The notes under the pieces are model-generated. The model ran no database searches. It worked only from the letters and a program-made list of their open reading frames with translations, and had not been told where the DNA came from. This document shows positions 43,698 to 52,077 of a stretch of 64,000 bases of DNA, piece by piece (the first letter of the stretch is position 1; each line of letters begins with the position of its first letter). A program made the position numbers and the translations under genes. The stretch is taken from the NCBI RefSeq assembly GCF_002192695.1, contig NZ_MTLG01000001.1, positions 1 to 64,000 of the forward strand, written 5' to 3'. The DNA is from Achromobacter xylosoxidans (lineage in GTDB: Bacteria > Pseudomonadota > Gammaproteobacteria > Burkholderiales > Burkholderiaceae_B).

Positions 43698-44666
43698 TCA
43701 GCTGCGCGTGAACGTCACTTTCTTCTCGACGATGGCGCCGGGCTCAAGCGCTTGCGGCGTATCGCCACAGGCTTCGCCTGCATCCTCCTGCGGGTCTTCG
43801 GCGTCGAATGCCGTGTCGCCGTTGGGGTCCGCCACGCCGGTGGGCTTCAAGCCCACGAAGTCGAACAGGTCGCGGTCCATCAGATGCGAAGGCACCACGC
43901 GCGACAGCGCGTTGAACACGTTCCACGAGCGGCCCGGATGCTGCTTGTCCCATTCCTTGATCATGCGGCCCACTTCCTTGCGCTTCAGGTTCTCCTGCGA
44001 GCCGCAGAGATTGCAGGGAATGATGGGGAACTGCTTGAGCTCCGCATAGGCGATCAGGTCGGTTTCCGGCACATAGGCCAGCGGGCGGATCACCGTGTGG
44101 CGGCCGTCGTCGGACACCAGCTTGGGCGGCATGCCCTTGGCCTTGCCGCCGTAGAACAGGTTCAGGAAGAACGTGCCCAGGATGTCGTCGCGGTGATGGC
44201 CCAGCGCGATCTTGGTCGCGCCCAGTTCGGAGGCGACGCGGTACAGGATGCCGCGGCGCAAGCGCGAACAGAGCGAGCACATGGTCTTGCCCTCTTCCAG
44301 CACGCGCGTGACGATGGAATACGTGTCCTGCGTCTCGATGTGGAAGGGTACGCCCAGCTCTGTCAGGTACTGCGGCAGGATGTGGTCGGGAAATCCCGGC
44401 TGCTTCTGGTCCAGGTTGACCGCGATCAGCTCGAACTTGAAGGGCGCGCGCTTCTGCAACTGCAGCAGGATGTCCAGGAGCGCGTAGGAGTCCTTGCCGC
44501 CCGACAGGCAGACCATGACGCGGTCGCCTTCTCCAATCATGTTGTAGTCGGACAGGGCGCGCGTGGTCTCGCGGGCCAGGCGCTTGGTCAGCTTGTTGCC
44601 TTCGTGGCGGGCCTTTTCTTCGGCCTCGGTGCGAAAGCGCACCTCGGGGGTAGCGATATCGTTCAT
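43698..44666 (-). CDS. ttcA: tRNA 2-thiocytidine(32) synthetase
   Basis: The 322-residue protein starts at [11 protein letters not shown] (44666). It has the PP-loop motif [15 protein letters not shown] and the iron-sulfur cysteines [10 protein letters not shown] and CNLCGSQ of TtcA, plus [20 protein letters not shown]. It thiolates C32 of certain tRNAs using ATP and a [4Fe-4S] cluster. It begins two bases after the folB stop, so the pair is one operon. Confidence 0.95.
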   Translation of the reverse strand: MNDIATPEVRFRTEAEEKARHEGNKLTKRLARETTRALSDYNMIGEGDRVMVCLSGGKDSYALLDILLQLQKRAPFKFELIAVNLDQKQPGFPDHILPQYLTELGVPFHIETQDTYSIVTRVLEEGKTMCSLCSRLRRGILYRVASELGATKIALGHHRDDILGTFFLNLFYGGKAKGMPPKLVSDDGRHTVIRPLAYVPETDLIAYAELKQFPIIPCNLCGSQENLKRKEVGRMIKEWDKQHPGRSWNVFNALSRVVPSHLMDRDLFDFVGLKPTGVADPNGDTAFDAEDPQEDAGEACGDTPQALEPGAIVEKKVTFTRS

Positions 44667-44668
44667 GG

Positions 44669-45028
44669 TCAACGCGTGATCTGGATTTCCACGCCTACCG
44701 CCGCGCAGTCGGAAAAGGCCATGGGCTTGCTGATGCGCAGGCGCAGCGCGCGGATTTCCTGGAAGTCGGCCAACAGGCGCGCCGCGACCTGTTCCGACAG
44801 GGTTTCGATCAGGTTCACGTGAGCCTGGGTGCATTCTTCCACGATGGCCTCGCGCAGGCGGCGGTAGTCGAGCACGCTGTGGATGTCGTGGTCGTCGACC
44901 GAGCGCTGGATGTCCACGTCGAAGTCGGCGTCGACATGCAGGGGCTGGGTGGCGCGGCGCTCGTGCTCGAGGATGCCGATGCGGGCGTCGAGCGCGAGCC
45001 CGGAAAGAATGATGCGGCGTGTAGGCAT
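44669..45028 (-). CDS. folB: Dihydroneopterin aldolase
   Basis: The 119-residue protein has the folate-pathway aldolase pattern: [24 protein letters not shown] with the conserved Glu, [31 protein letters not shown], and a final [19 protein letters not shown] with the catalytic Lys. It cleaves 7,8-dihydroneopterin. It lies upstream of ttcA with a two-base gap. Confidence 0.93.
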   Translation of the reverse strand: MPTRRIILSGLALDARIGILEHERRATQPLHVDADFDVDIQRSVDDHDIHSVLDYRRLREAIVEECTQAHVNLIETLSEQVAARLLADFQEIRALRLRISKPMAFSDCAAVGVEIQITR

Positions 45029-45152
45029 GATGAAAACCTGGGTGGGGTAGCCCGGAATTGTAAGGCGACAGCGGAACGGGGGCGGCGCGCTGGCTACAAT
45101 CCGGCCATGTCCGGGCGTCCGCGAGGCGCCGGCGCAGTCAATAAGGGGTGAA

Positions 45153-46055
45153 ATGCAACAGATGCACGATTCGGTCATTGTAGGCGGCGGCCCGGCCGGC
45201 GCCTCCTGCGCCCTGTGGTTGGCGCGCCTGGGCCTGTCCCCGCTATTGGTCGAGGCTGGCCCCCGGCTGGGCGGGCTGGGCAATGACAATCCCTTCGCCG
45301 ACGACTGGATCGCCGTGCTGCCCGGCGTGACCGGCCAGCAGGTGGCCGCCAACATCGACGCCAGCGTGCGCGCCGCCGGCGTGCCGCTGCGGCTGGAAAC
45401 CCGCGTAACCGGGGTGCGTCCCTGCAAGGGCGGCATCGAGGCCACGCTGGCGGGCGCCGACGGCGCCGAATCCCTGGTGCGCGGGCGCACCCTGGTAATC
45501 GCCTCCGGCGTGCGCGCCAAGGGGCTGCCCGACCATCCGCCCGGCGCCTCCTGGCCTGGCGTGCTGATCGGCCCGGGCTCGCCCATCGTGGCGCAGGACT
45601 ATTCGGGCCTGTCGGTGGCGGTGCTGGGCGGCGGCGACAACGCCTTCGAAAACTACGTCTACGTGCGCAACCGCGGCGCCCGCAGCGTGCATCTCCATGC
45701 CCGCAGCGTCCGCGCCCAGCAGCAATGGGTGACGCGCGCCGGCCGCGAAGGCGTGCACATCGGACCGTACAAGGTGGACCCCGCCACCCGCAGCGTGGAC
45801 GGCAAGCAGTACGACCTGATCCTGGTCTTCTACGGCTGGGAGCCCCAGGCCGGCTTTGCCGACAGCCTGCATCTGGCCCGCGACGAACGCGGCTACATCC
45901 GCACGGACTTCGCCACCGCCGAGACCAGCGTGCCCGACATCTACGCCGTGGGCGAGGTGGCGCACCGCATGCATCCTTGCGTGGTCACCTCCATGGCCGA
46001 CGGCGTGGTGGCGGCCAAGGCCATCCAGCGCCGCTGGGAGCGCGGCGCGGAGTAG
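45153..46055 (+). CDS. Thioredoxin-reductase-like FAD oxidoreductase without CxxC
   Basis: The 300-residue flavoprotein has VIVGGGPAGASCALWLARLG at the start, an NAD(P) loop VAVLGGGDNAFENYVYV and a late YAVGEVAHRMHPCVVTSMADGVVAAKAI, following the thioredoxin reductase fold. The redox CxxC between the NADPH domain halves is absent, so it is not a disulfide reductase of the TrxB type. It may act like ferredoxin/flavodoxin-NADP reductases of this fold, but the family members I recall are simply called NAD(P)/FAD-dependent oxidoreductases. Confidence 0.8.
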   Translation: MQQMHDSVIVGGGPAGASCALWLARLGLSPLLVEAGPRLGGLGNDNPFADDWIAVLPGVTGQQVAANIDASVRAAGVPLRLETRVTGVRPCKGGIEATLAGADGAESLVRGRTLVIASGVRAKGLPDHPPGASWPGVLIGPGSPIVAQDYSGLSVAVLGGGDNAFENYVYVRNRGARSVHLHARSVRAQQQWVTRAGREGVHIGPYKVDPATRSVDGKQYDLILVFYGWEPQAGFADSLHLARDERGYIRTDFATAETSVPDIYAVGEVAHRMHPCVVTSMADGVVAAKAIQRRWERGAE

Positions 46056-46060
46056 GGCGC

Positions 46061-46858
46061 TCAGGCTTCCAGCAGGAACGACAGGACAGCCTCCTCGAAC
46101 GCGTCCGGCAGTTCGACGTTCGTCAGATGCACGGCGGGCAGCGTCAACAGTTTGGAGCCCGGAATGGCGGCGGCGATCTGCTCGCCATGGCTGGCCGCCG
46201 TGACCGTGTCGTGCTGACCGGCGATGACCAGAGTCGGATTGGGAATCAGGACGATGGTCCGGCGCAGGTCGAAGTCCCGCACGGCGGCGAACGCGCTCGC
46301 CAGGCCATGCTTGTCGGTGTTTAGCAGCACGGCGCGGAACGGCTCGATGGCGGAGTTGCCATCCTGCAGCCAGGACGCGGGAAACCAGTTCTTCAGGAAG
46401 GTCTCAGCGGTTTCCGACATATCGTCTGCCCGCAGCGTGGCGGCGATGCGCTCGTCCCATTGCGGTGTGGGTCCCAGATAGGCCGAGGTGTTGCTCAGGA
46501 TCAGCCGGCCGACGCGCTGCGGCGCATGCACGCCCAGCCACTGGCCGACGATGCCGCCCAGCGACAAGCCCAGGAAATGCGCACGCTCGATGCCCAGCCC
46601 GTCCATCAGCTCCAGCACGTCCCGGCCCAGGCGGTCCAGCGAATACGGGCCTTGCGGCACGCTGGAAGCGCCATGGCCGCGGTAGTCGTAGCGCAGCACG
46701 CGGAAGTGGCGGATCAGCGCGGGAATCTGCGCATCCCACATATGCAGCGTGGTGCCGATGGAGTTTGCCAGCACCAGCGTGGGCAGGTTGGCTGCGCCGT
46801 CAAAACGGTAGGCGATGCGGGCGCCGTCGCCGGCGGTGAACCAGGAAATGTCTTGCAT
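46061..46858 (-). CDS. pcaD: Alpha/beta hydrolase, 3-oxoadipate enol-lactonase-like
   Basis: The 265-residue protein starts at MQDISWF (46858). It has LANSIGTTLHMWDAQIPAL (oxyanion region), YDYRGHGASSVP, FLGLSLGGIVGQWL (Ser nucleophile), TLVIAGQHDTVT (Asp) and PAVHLTNVE (His). The NSIG/WDAQ pattern and GLSLGG elbow resemble PcaD, which hydrolyses 3-oxoadipate enol-lactone in the protocatechuate pathway. No other pca gene is adjacent, so specificity is uncertain. It is divergent from a LysR gene that probably controls it. Confidence 0.7.
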   Translation of the reverse strand: MQDISWFTAGDGARIAYRFDGAANLPTLVLANSIGTTLHMWDAQIPALIRHFRVLRYDYRGHGASSVPQGPYSLDRLGRDVLELMDGLGIERAHFLGLSLGGIVGQWLGVHAPQRVGRLILSNTSAYLGPTPQWDERIAATLRADDMSETAETFLKNWFPASWLQDGNSAIEPFRAVLLNTDKHGLASAFAAVRDFDLRRTIVLIPNPTLVIAGQHDTVTAASHGEQIAAAIPGSKLLTLPAVHLTNVELPDAFEEAVLSFLLEA

Positions 46859-46959
46859 GATGGTTTGCCTCTTGATGGTCGGGTGTGAGGCAAATCGTAG
46901 TTGCGCGCCGTTCAAGAAAAAATTACAAAGTTCGCACAATCATTGTCGGAAAAACAGAC

Positions 46960-47889
46960 ATGAGCGAATTCACGCTACACGATCTCCAGTGCTTCGATGC
47001 GGTGGCGCGCGCCGGCGGCTTCCAGGCGGCCGCGGCGACGCTGCACCGTTCGCATCCGGCCGTATTCGCCGCCGTGGCCAAGCTGGAGCGGCAACTGGGC
47101 CTGGCCTTGCTGGACCGTGGCGGCTACCGCGTGAGCCTGACGGCCGCGGGACAGTCCTTCCACGCCCGCGCGCAATCGCTGCTGCGCGAGCTGACCGCCT
47201 TGCGCGCGCACGCCGAGCAACTGGCCATGGGCGAGGAAACCGAGCTGCGCATCGTGATCGGCGATTTCTGTCCGCGCCCCTACGTGCTGGGCCTCCTGAG
47301 CCGCTTTTTCTCGGATTGCCCGGCCACGCGCCTGGACCTGCATTTCGAGGCCGTGTCCGGGCCGCTGGAACGCCTCTACGACGGCGATGCCGACCTGATC
47401 CTGCATCGCGTCGACAAGAACGACGACCGCCTCGAATGGGTGGATCTGGCGAAGGTGCCGTTCGTGCCCGTGGTGGCGCCAGGCTTTCTGCGCGAACCCG
47501 TGCCGCGCGCGCTCAAGCCCATGCAACTGCGCGACTACACCCAATGCGTCATGCGGGATACCGCCAGGCACTCGCCAGCGCAGGACTACTTCACGGTAGC
47601 AGGCGCGCGCCAGTGCACGGTGGCGGACCAGCTGATGAAGAAGGAAATCATCCTGCAAGGCATGGGCTGGGGCCACATGCCGCGCTTTCTCATCGAAGAC
47701 GAGTTGCATGACGGCAGCCTGCTTTCCATCGCCAACCGCCATCTGCCGGGCAGTGTCGAAGAATTGGTCGCCGCGCGGCGCACGGATCGAGCGCAGGGCC
47801 CGGTCTCCAACCGCTTGTGGCGATACTTGCAGGATGCGGCACCGGCCTTGCGCCGCGCCCTGGCCGCCTCAAAGACCAGGAGCGGCTGA
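46960..47889 (+). CDS. LysR-family transcriptional regulator
   Basis: The 309-residue protein starts at MSEFTLHDLQCFDAVARAGGFQAAAATL with a typical LysR HTH and the recognition region AVFAAVAKLERQLGLALLDRGGYRVSLTAAG. The effector domain follows (LRIVIGDFCPRPYVLGLL). It is divergent from the pcaD-like gene across 101 bp, the normal arrangement for a LysR regulator and its target. Confidence 0.88.
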   Translation: MSEFTLHDLQCFDAVARAGGFQAAAATLHRSHPAVFAAVAKLERQLGLALLDRGGYRVSLTAAGQSFHARAQSLLRELTALRAHAEQLAMGEETELRIVIGDFCPRPYVLGLLSRFFSDCPATRLDLHFEAVSGPLERLYDGDADLILHRVDKNDDRLEWVDLAKVPFVPVVAPGFLREPVPRALKPMQLRDYTQCVMRDTARHSPAQDYFTVAGARQCTVADQLMKKEIILQGMGWGHMPRFLIEDELHDGSLLSIANRHLPGSVEELVAARRTDRAQGPVSNRLWRYLQDAAPALRRALAASKTRSG

Positions 47890-47909
47890 CTGGCGCCCGG
47901 TCTGCATGT

Positions 47910-48851
47910 TCATCGCGGCTTCCTCGGCGTCCATTGGATGATGACGATCCCGCTCAACAGGATCAACGCGCCCAGCACGCTGTATCCGGTCAAAGGCTCA
48001 TGCAAGACAACGACGGCCAATATGGTTGCCACTAGGGGTTCCATCAAGCTCGCGATTGCGCCGCCTATCGCTCCGGTGCCTTTTATGCCTTGCAGGAACA
48101 GCGTTTGCGCGAGCGCCGTGGGCACGGCCGAGACATACAGCAGCAACAGCCAGCCGTTCACTGGGTAGGCAAGGTGCAACCCCTCCGCGGGCCAGAATGG
48201 GATCAGTGCCAATGCTCCTATTGCAAAGCCAATTCCGCCGGCATGCATCGGGCTGCACACTTGCCCGGCCGCTCGCGCCGCAAGGACGTAAAACGCTTGG
48301 AAAAGGGCGCACGCGACCGCGATCGCGACGCCAGTCCAAAACCGGTAGGCATCGGGATTCAGGTCCGACGGCAGGCCTACCAGCAGTGCCGTGCCGACGA
48401 GAGCGGCCGCCAGCGCCACCAGCGTTCTGACATGAAACGGTTCTCGGAACCACAGCACCGAGATCAACGCCACAAATATCGGTGCTCCGCAAATGCTGAT
48501 GAGCACCGAGATAGCCACGCCCACCCGTTCAATCGCAAGCACGTATGTCAATTGATAGAAGGCCATGCTGATGCCGAGTGCGACTAGGGCAAATAGCCCC
48601 TTCGGCGCAAGGGAGGGCAGCCAGGCTCCCGCATGGGCGCGCGCCATCAGCATAAGGAAAGGAACCGAGAGGGCGAGCCGCAAGAAACCGATCGACACCG
48701 CGTCGGCTCCACCGCCCGTGCCCAAGGCCTGGAACACCAGGCCGGTCGTTCCCCACAGGGAGGCGGCGGCGAGCACTGCCGCCCATCCCGCCCTGGCAGA
48801 AGCGCTGGCGCCGTCGGGGGGGCGGCGCTCAACCAAGCTCTGTGCTTCCAT
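47910..48851 (-). CDS. EamA/DMT-family transporter
   Basis: The 313-residue protein starts at MEAQSLVERR (48851) behind AGGGGG. Ten hydrophobic segments are arranged as two EamA repeats: AAVLAAASLWGTTGLVFQAL opens the first, AYRFWTGVAIAVACALFQAFYVL the second, and the end reads LMEPLVATILAVVVLHEPLTGYSVLGALILLSGI. Family members export amino acids or other metabolites. It is divergent from a TetR gene with paired operators between them, so it is probably the regulated target. Confidence 0.88.
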   Translation of the reverse strand: MEAQSLVERRPPDGASASARAGWAAVLAAASLWGTTGLVFQALGTGGGADAVSIGFLRLALSVPFLMLMARAHAGAWLPSLAPKGLFALVALGISMAFYQLTYVLAIERVGVAISVLISICGAPIFVALISVLWFREPFHVRTLVALAAALVGTALLVGLPSDLNPDAYRFWTGVAIAVACALFQAFYVLAARAAGQVCSPMHAGGIGFAIGALALIPFWPAEGLHLAYPVNGWLLLLYVSAVPTALAQTLFLQGIKGTGAIGGAIASLMEPLVATILAVVVLHEPLTGYSVLGALILLSGIVIIQWTPRKPR

Positions 48852-48988
48852 TGTCGTCACCCCCTGAAGGGACAAACTCTTGGCGGCGGGCTCGATCATC
48901 GTCACCGCAGAAAAGGCGGATGCGGTGCTTCGTCTACGGCGTGATGAGACGAAACTGCCGGGTTTGCCGCCGTTATAATTGATCAATG

Positions 48989-49030
48989 TGTCAATGTTGA
49001 CAGGCTAGTCATTGTTGACATCAATGTCAA
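48989..49030. promoter_or_regulatory. Paired TetR operator candidates
   Basis: Two palindromes with the same 6-bp arms occur: TGTCAA-TG-TTGACA (48989-49002) and TTGACA-TCAA-TGTCAA (49015-49030). Their centres are 27 bp apart. They lie just downstream of a TATAAT box (48974-48979) in the gap between the EamA transporter and the TetR gene. They are the likely binding sites of that regulator. Confidence 0.55.
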
Positions 49031-49056
49031 CGATGTTTTCAGAGGACTTTGGTTAT

Positions 49057-49647
49057 ATGGTCATGGTCAGGCAGTTCGATGAAGACGCCGTGCTTGAAAA
49101 GGTGCTGGAGGTTTTTTGGGCCAAGGGCTGGCAGGGCGCGTCCATGGCGGATCTGGCTGGCGCCGCGAACGTCCAGCGGGGTTCGCTCTACCATGCCTAC
49201 GGAGACAAGGAACAGTTGTTTCTTCTGGCCCTTGACCGGCATGTGGAGCGCGTCCTGGCCGAGTCGCGCGCGGCCTTGGATGCGCCTTCTGCAAAAAAGG
49301 CGCTGCAGCGCTTTTTCGATGTCTCCATTGCGAGCATGACGGCAGACGATCCGCCCAAGGGCTGCTTCACGACGAAGACCGCGATCGAGGTCGGGTTGCT
49401 TGGAGCAGAGGTGCGCGAGAAGGTGAGGTCGCTGCTGGAGCAGCTTCAGGCAGCGGTCGCCGCCGCGCTGTCACGCCCGGGGATCCGTGAATCGTTGACC
49501 ACGCATCCTGACAAGGCGGCGCAAATCGTCATCGCATTCACCAGAGGGCTCGCGGTGATGGAGCGGGTCTATCATGACCCCAAGCAATTGCGCGCATTGA
49601 GCCGCAACTTGGCGGACATTGTCGTCCGCCGGGATCAAGCGTCGTAA
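49057..49647 (+). CDS. TetR-family transcriptional regulator
   Basis: The 196-residue protein starts at MVMVRQF (49057), chosen because AGAGGA lies ten bases upstream; earlier in-frame starts would place the operators inside the gene. The HTH is DEDAVLEKVLEVFWAKGWQGASMADLAGAANVQRGSLYHAYGDKEQLF. The C-terminal domain (CFTTKTAIEVGLLGAEVREKV) fits regulators of the AcuR/YxaF-like group. It is divergent from the EamA gene. Confidence 0.88.
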   Translation: MVMVRQFDEDAVLEKVLEVFWAKGWQGASMADLAGAANVQRGSLYHAYGDKEQLFLLALDRHVERVLAESRAALDAPSAKKALQRFFDVSIASMTADDPPKGCFTTKTAIEVGLLGAEVREKVRSLLEQLQAAVAAALSRPGIRESLTTHPDKAAQIVIAFTRGLAVMERVYHDPKQLRALSRNLADIVVRRDQAS

Positions 49648-49720
49648 GTGACAAGCGCCGCAACCTGGCTCACCCGGTGTGATGTCAGCGGGTGAGCCCA
49701 TGGGCTAGCGGCCGCCGTGA

Positions 49721-50482
49721 CTAGTACTTGCCCGTCAGCAGCTCGCCCGCGTTGGGCACGCGCGCTTCCAGGTCCAGCACCTTCAGCATGCGGTAGACGG
49801 TGGCCGCGGCGGCCGTCACCACCGGCAGCCCCAGGCGATCCTGTACCGGCTGGATCGACGCCAGGGACGGCATCTGCACGCAGGCGGACAGCACCACCGC
49901 GTCCACGCCGCGCGTGTTCAGGCGATCCACATGGCTGGCCGGCGCCATCGGATCCTGAGCCCCGACCTTCAGGTTGTCGGGGATCTCCAGCGACAGGCTG
50001 TCCTGTACCTCGATGCCTTCGTTCTCGATGTAGTCCACCACCAGCTTGGTCAGCGGCTTCATGTAGGGCGTCAGGATCGCGACCTTGCGCGCGCCGATGG
50101 CGTGCAGGCCTTCCACCAGCGCGCCCGCGCTGGAGATCACCGGCGCCGGCGCGCCGTTGTCCACCGTGGCCTGGTGCAGGCGTTCCTGCGAGACGCGGTG
50201 ATAGCCCAGTCCTTGGCTCATGATCGCCACCAGGCAGGCATAGCCCAGCACGTCCACGCGCGCATCGGACAGTTCCTGCGCGCAACGGTCCGACTCCCGG
50301 TCCATCGACGCCAGTTCCGCCGCCGTCACCTGCTTCATGCGCATGCGGCTGGAATGGAAAGTGAAGCGCTCCGGCGCGATGGTCTCGCGCAAGCGCAGCA
50401 TGGCCGGGATCTCCGTTTCCATGGTGGTGTTGGAACTGGGGACGATCTGGCCGATGCGCAGGGCGCGGGGGGATGCGGTCAT
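49721..50482 (-). CDS. Maleate isomerase-like (Asp/Glu racemase superfamily)
   Basis: The 253-residue protein has IGQIVPSSNTTMETEIPAML at the N-terminus, LGYACLVAIMSQG with the first catalytic Cys, and DAVVLSACVQMPSL with the second. This two-Cys pattern and length match maleate cis-trans isomerases, which make fumarate at the end of nicotinate and related pathways. Arylmalonate decarboxylase is a close alternative. Its control by the divergent LysR gene at 50720 is likely. Confidence 0.75.
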   Translation of the reverse strand: MTASPRALRIGQIVPSSNTTMETEIPAMLRLRETIAPERFTFHSSRMRMKQVTAAELASMDRESDRCAQELSDARVDVLGYACLVAIMSQGLGYHRVSQERLHQATVDNGAPAPVISSAGALVEGLHAIGARKVAILTPYMKPLTKLVVDYIENEGIEVQDSLSLEIPDNLKVGAQDPMAPASHVDRLNTRGVDAVVLSACVQMPSLASIQPVQDRLGLPVVTAAAATVYRMLKVLDLEARVPNAGELLTGKY

Positions 50483-50719
50483 GGCGATGCTCCTCGAAAG
50501 GCGTAAGAGGGCCGGCCGCGCAGCGGAGCGCGCGAAGCCGGCAATGCGAAATGCGGATATCAGCCGGTGGCGCTGCCTGCGGCGGCAGGCGCTGGTCTCT
50601 TGGCGAGTCCCCGGATGTTGTCGTGTGCTCTATGGCAGGACTTATTCTGGTCGCCGGGAACGATATTTTCCAATATAGTTTTTATCTGGTTTGATATCTT
50701 TCCCAAATAACTGGCCGCC
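50483..50719. promoter_or_regulatory. Divergent LysR / maleate isomerase control region
   Basis: The 237-bp gap contains an A/T-rich patch with the palindrome ATATT-TTCC-AATAT (50663-50676), about 44 bp before the LysR start. This is a plausible LysR recognition site. No other gene is seen here. Confidence 0.4.
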
Positions 50720-51601
50720 ATGGAAATCCGCCAACTCCGTTATTTCGCCGTGCTGGCCGAAGAATTGAACTTCACCCGGGCCGCGGCGCGCCTGCATATC
50801 TCGCAGCCGCCGCTCAGCCTGCAGATCGCCCAGCTGGAGCGCGAACTCGAGGTCAAGCTGTTCGACCGCAACAACCGCCGCGTCACCCTGACCGAGGCAG
50901 GCGAAGCCTTCCTGAACGACGTCCGCGCCTTGCTCGCCAGCCTCAAGGACGCCACCGTGCGCGTCCGCGCCGTGGACCAGGGCCTGGCGGGCCGCATCGA
51001 GGTAGGGCTGTCCGGTTCGCACTTCATGGGTCCGGTGCCGGCCTTGATCGCCCGCTACAAGGCGTCCCATCCTCAGGTCTCTGTCCTGCTCAACGAGATG
51101 AACCCGGCCGCGCAACTGGATGCGCTGCGCGGACACCGCATCGACGTCAGCATCTCCCGCACCGCCGTCGATGACGAGGAACTGCAGTCCATGCCGCTAT
51201 GGCCCGATCCCGTCGTGGCCGTGCTTCCCAAGGGCCACCCCTTGTCGGCCCGCAAGCGGCTGGAACTGAGCGACCTCGCGGGCGAAGCGTTCGTCATGCT
51301 GCGCCAGGATACCTCCGCCTTCGCCCGCACCCTGGCCGAAACCTGCGCCCGCGCCGGCCTGCCCCTGTCCGCGGCGCAAACCGTCGCCGAAGTCCCGGCC
51401 CAGCTGGCGCTGGTTGCCGCAGGCCTGGGCGTGGCCCTGGTGCCGCGTTCCACCTGCCGCCACGCAACCGACCGCATTGCCGTCTGCACGTTGCCCGCCA
51501 ACATCGCGCGCGCCATGGTCTACGCCGTTAGCCGCCGGCAAGGCAGGCGACGCGCGCTGGATACGTTCTTGCAGACAGCGGCGCAAATGAAGGAAGAGTG
51601 A
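50720..51601 (+). CDS. LysR-family transcriptional regulator
   Basis: The 293-residue protein has a LysR HTH in MEIRQLRYFAVLAEELNFTRAAARLHISQPPLSLQIAQLERELEVKLFDR, followed by an effector domain in which GRIEVGLSGSHFMGPVPALIARY begins the first subdomain and QLALVAAGLGVALVPRS closes the second. It resembles BenM/CatR-type regulators. The divergent maleate isomerase-like gene is the probable target. Confidence 0.9.
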   Translation: MEIRQLRYFAVLAEELNFTRAAARLHISQPPLSLQIAQLERELEVKLFDRNNRRVTLTEAGEAFLNDVRALLASLKDATVRVRAVDQGLAGRIEVGLSGSHFMGPVPALIARYKASHPQVSVLLNEMNPAAQLDALRGHRIDVSISRTAVDDEELQSMPLWPDPVVAVLPKGHPLSARKRLELSDLAGEAFVMLRQDTSAFARTLAETCARAGLPLSAAQTVAEVPAQLALVAAGLGVALVPRSTCRHATDRIAVCTLPANIARAMVYAVSRRQGRRRALDTFLQTAAQMKEE

Positions 51602-52077
51602 CAACCGCAAGCGTTCATTCGACGCGCCGAGAGACCCGCCAAATTCAGAAGCAGCCTCAACCAACGCGCAGCGCCATCACCAATCGCAAGACACCGAATA
51701 AGCCCCAGAAGGCCGCCCGCGCGGCCGCCCTGGGGCGAACCCCGCAAGATCTTCGTCATTTGCCCAGACCGAGGCGAGAACCCCAAGCAAACAACTCGCC
51801 CCAGCGCCCGAGAAGATTCAAACAGCACAGCCTGGCGCGGCGGCCCGGCCGGTGGCGCGGGGCGTCGATAAGCCCAAGGGAATCCGTAGGGAGCCGAAGG
51901 CGGACGAGGATGACGCAGGGGCAGTCCGGAGCGAACGCTCCGGACCGCAATCGTTGCCCCGCGCCACCGGCCGGGCCGCCGCGCCAGGCGTCTTAAGAAC
52001 ACAAAGACCGGCCCCAAAAACAAGGGGACCGTCTCACAAAAAGACGGTCCCAAGAAAACCAAGCAAAGCAAAACAAC
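51602..52077. repeat. Gene-free gap holding a 34-bp perfect inverted repeat
   Basis: No convincing gene lies in these 476 bp. The arms 51830-51863 and 51956-51989 are exact reverse complements (34 of 34 bp, very GC-rich), 92 bp apart. Inside the spacer GTCCGGAGCG-AA-CGCTCCGGAC (51924-51945) makes a second, 10-bp hairpin. The whole could fold as a long cruciform or RNA stem. The layout suggests a small repeat or MITE-like element, but no target duplication or terminal motif was recognised. Confidence 0.75.
52025..52051 (-). terminator. Hairpin terminator after the M61 peptidase gene
   Basis: GGGACCGTCT and AGACGGTCCC are perfect 10-bp arms around a seven-base loop. In the minus direction the stem is followed by CTTGTTTTT. 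It lies 26 bp past the stop of the M61 peptidase gene. Confidence 0.7.

Noticed and set aside
51602-52071. Open frames on both strands in the gap after the LysR gene
   Set aside because: Arg/Pro-rich translations of the inverted repeat, no start context and no homology that I recognise.
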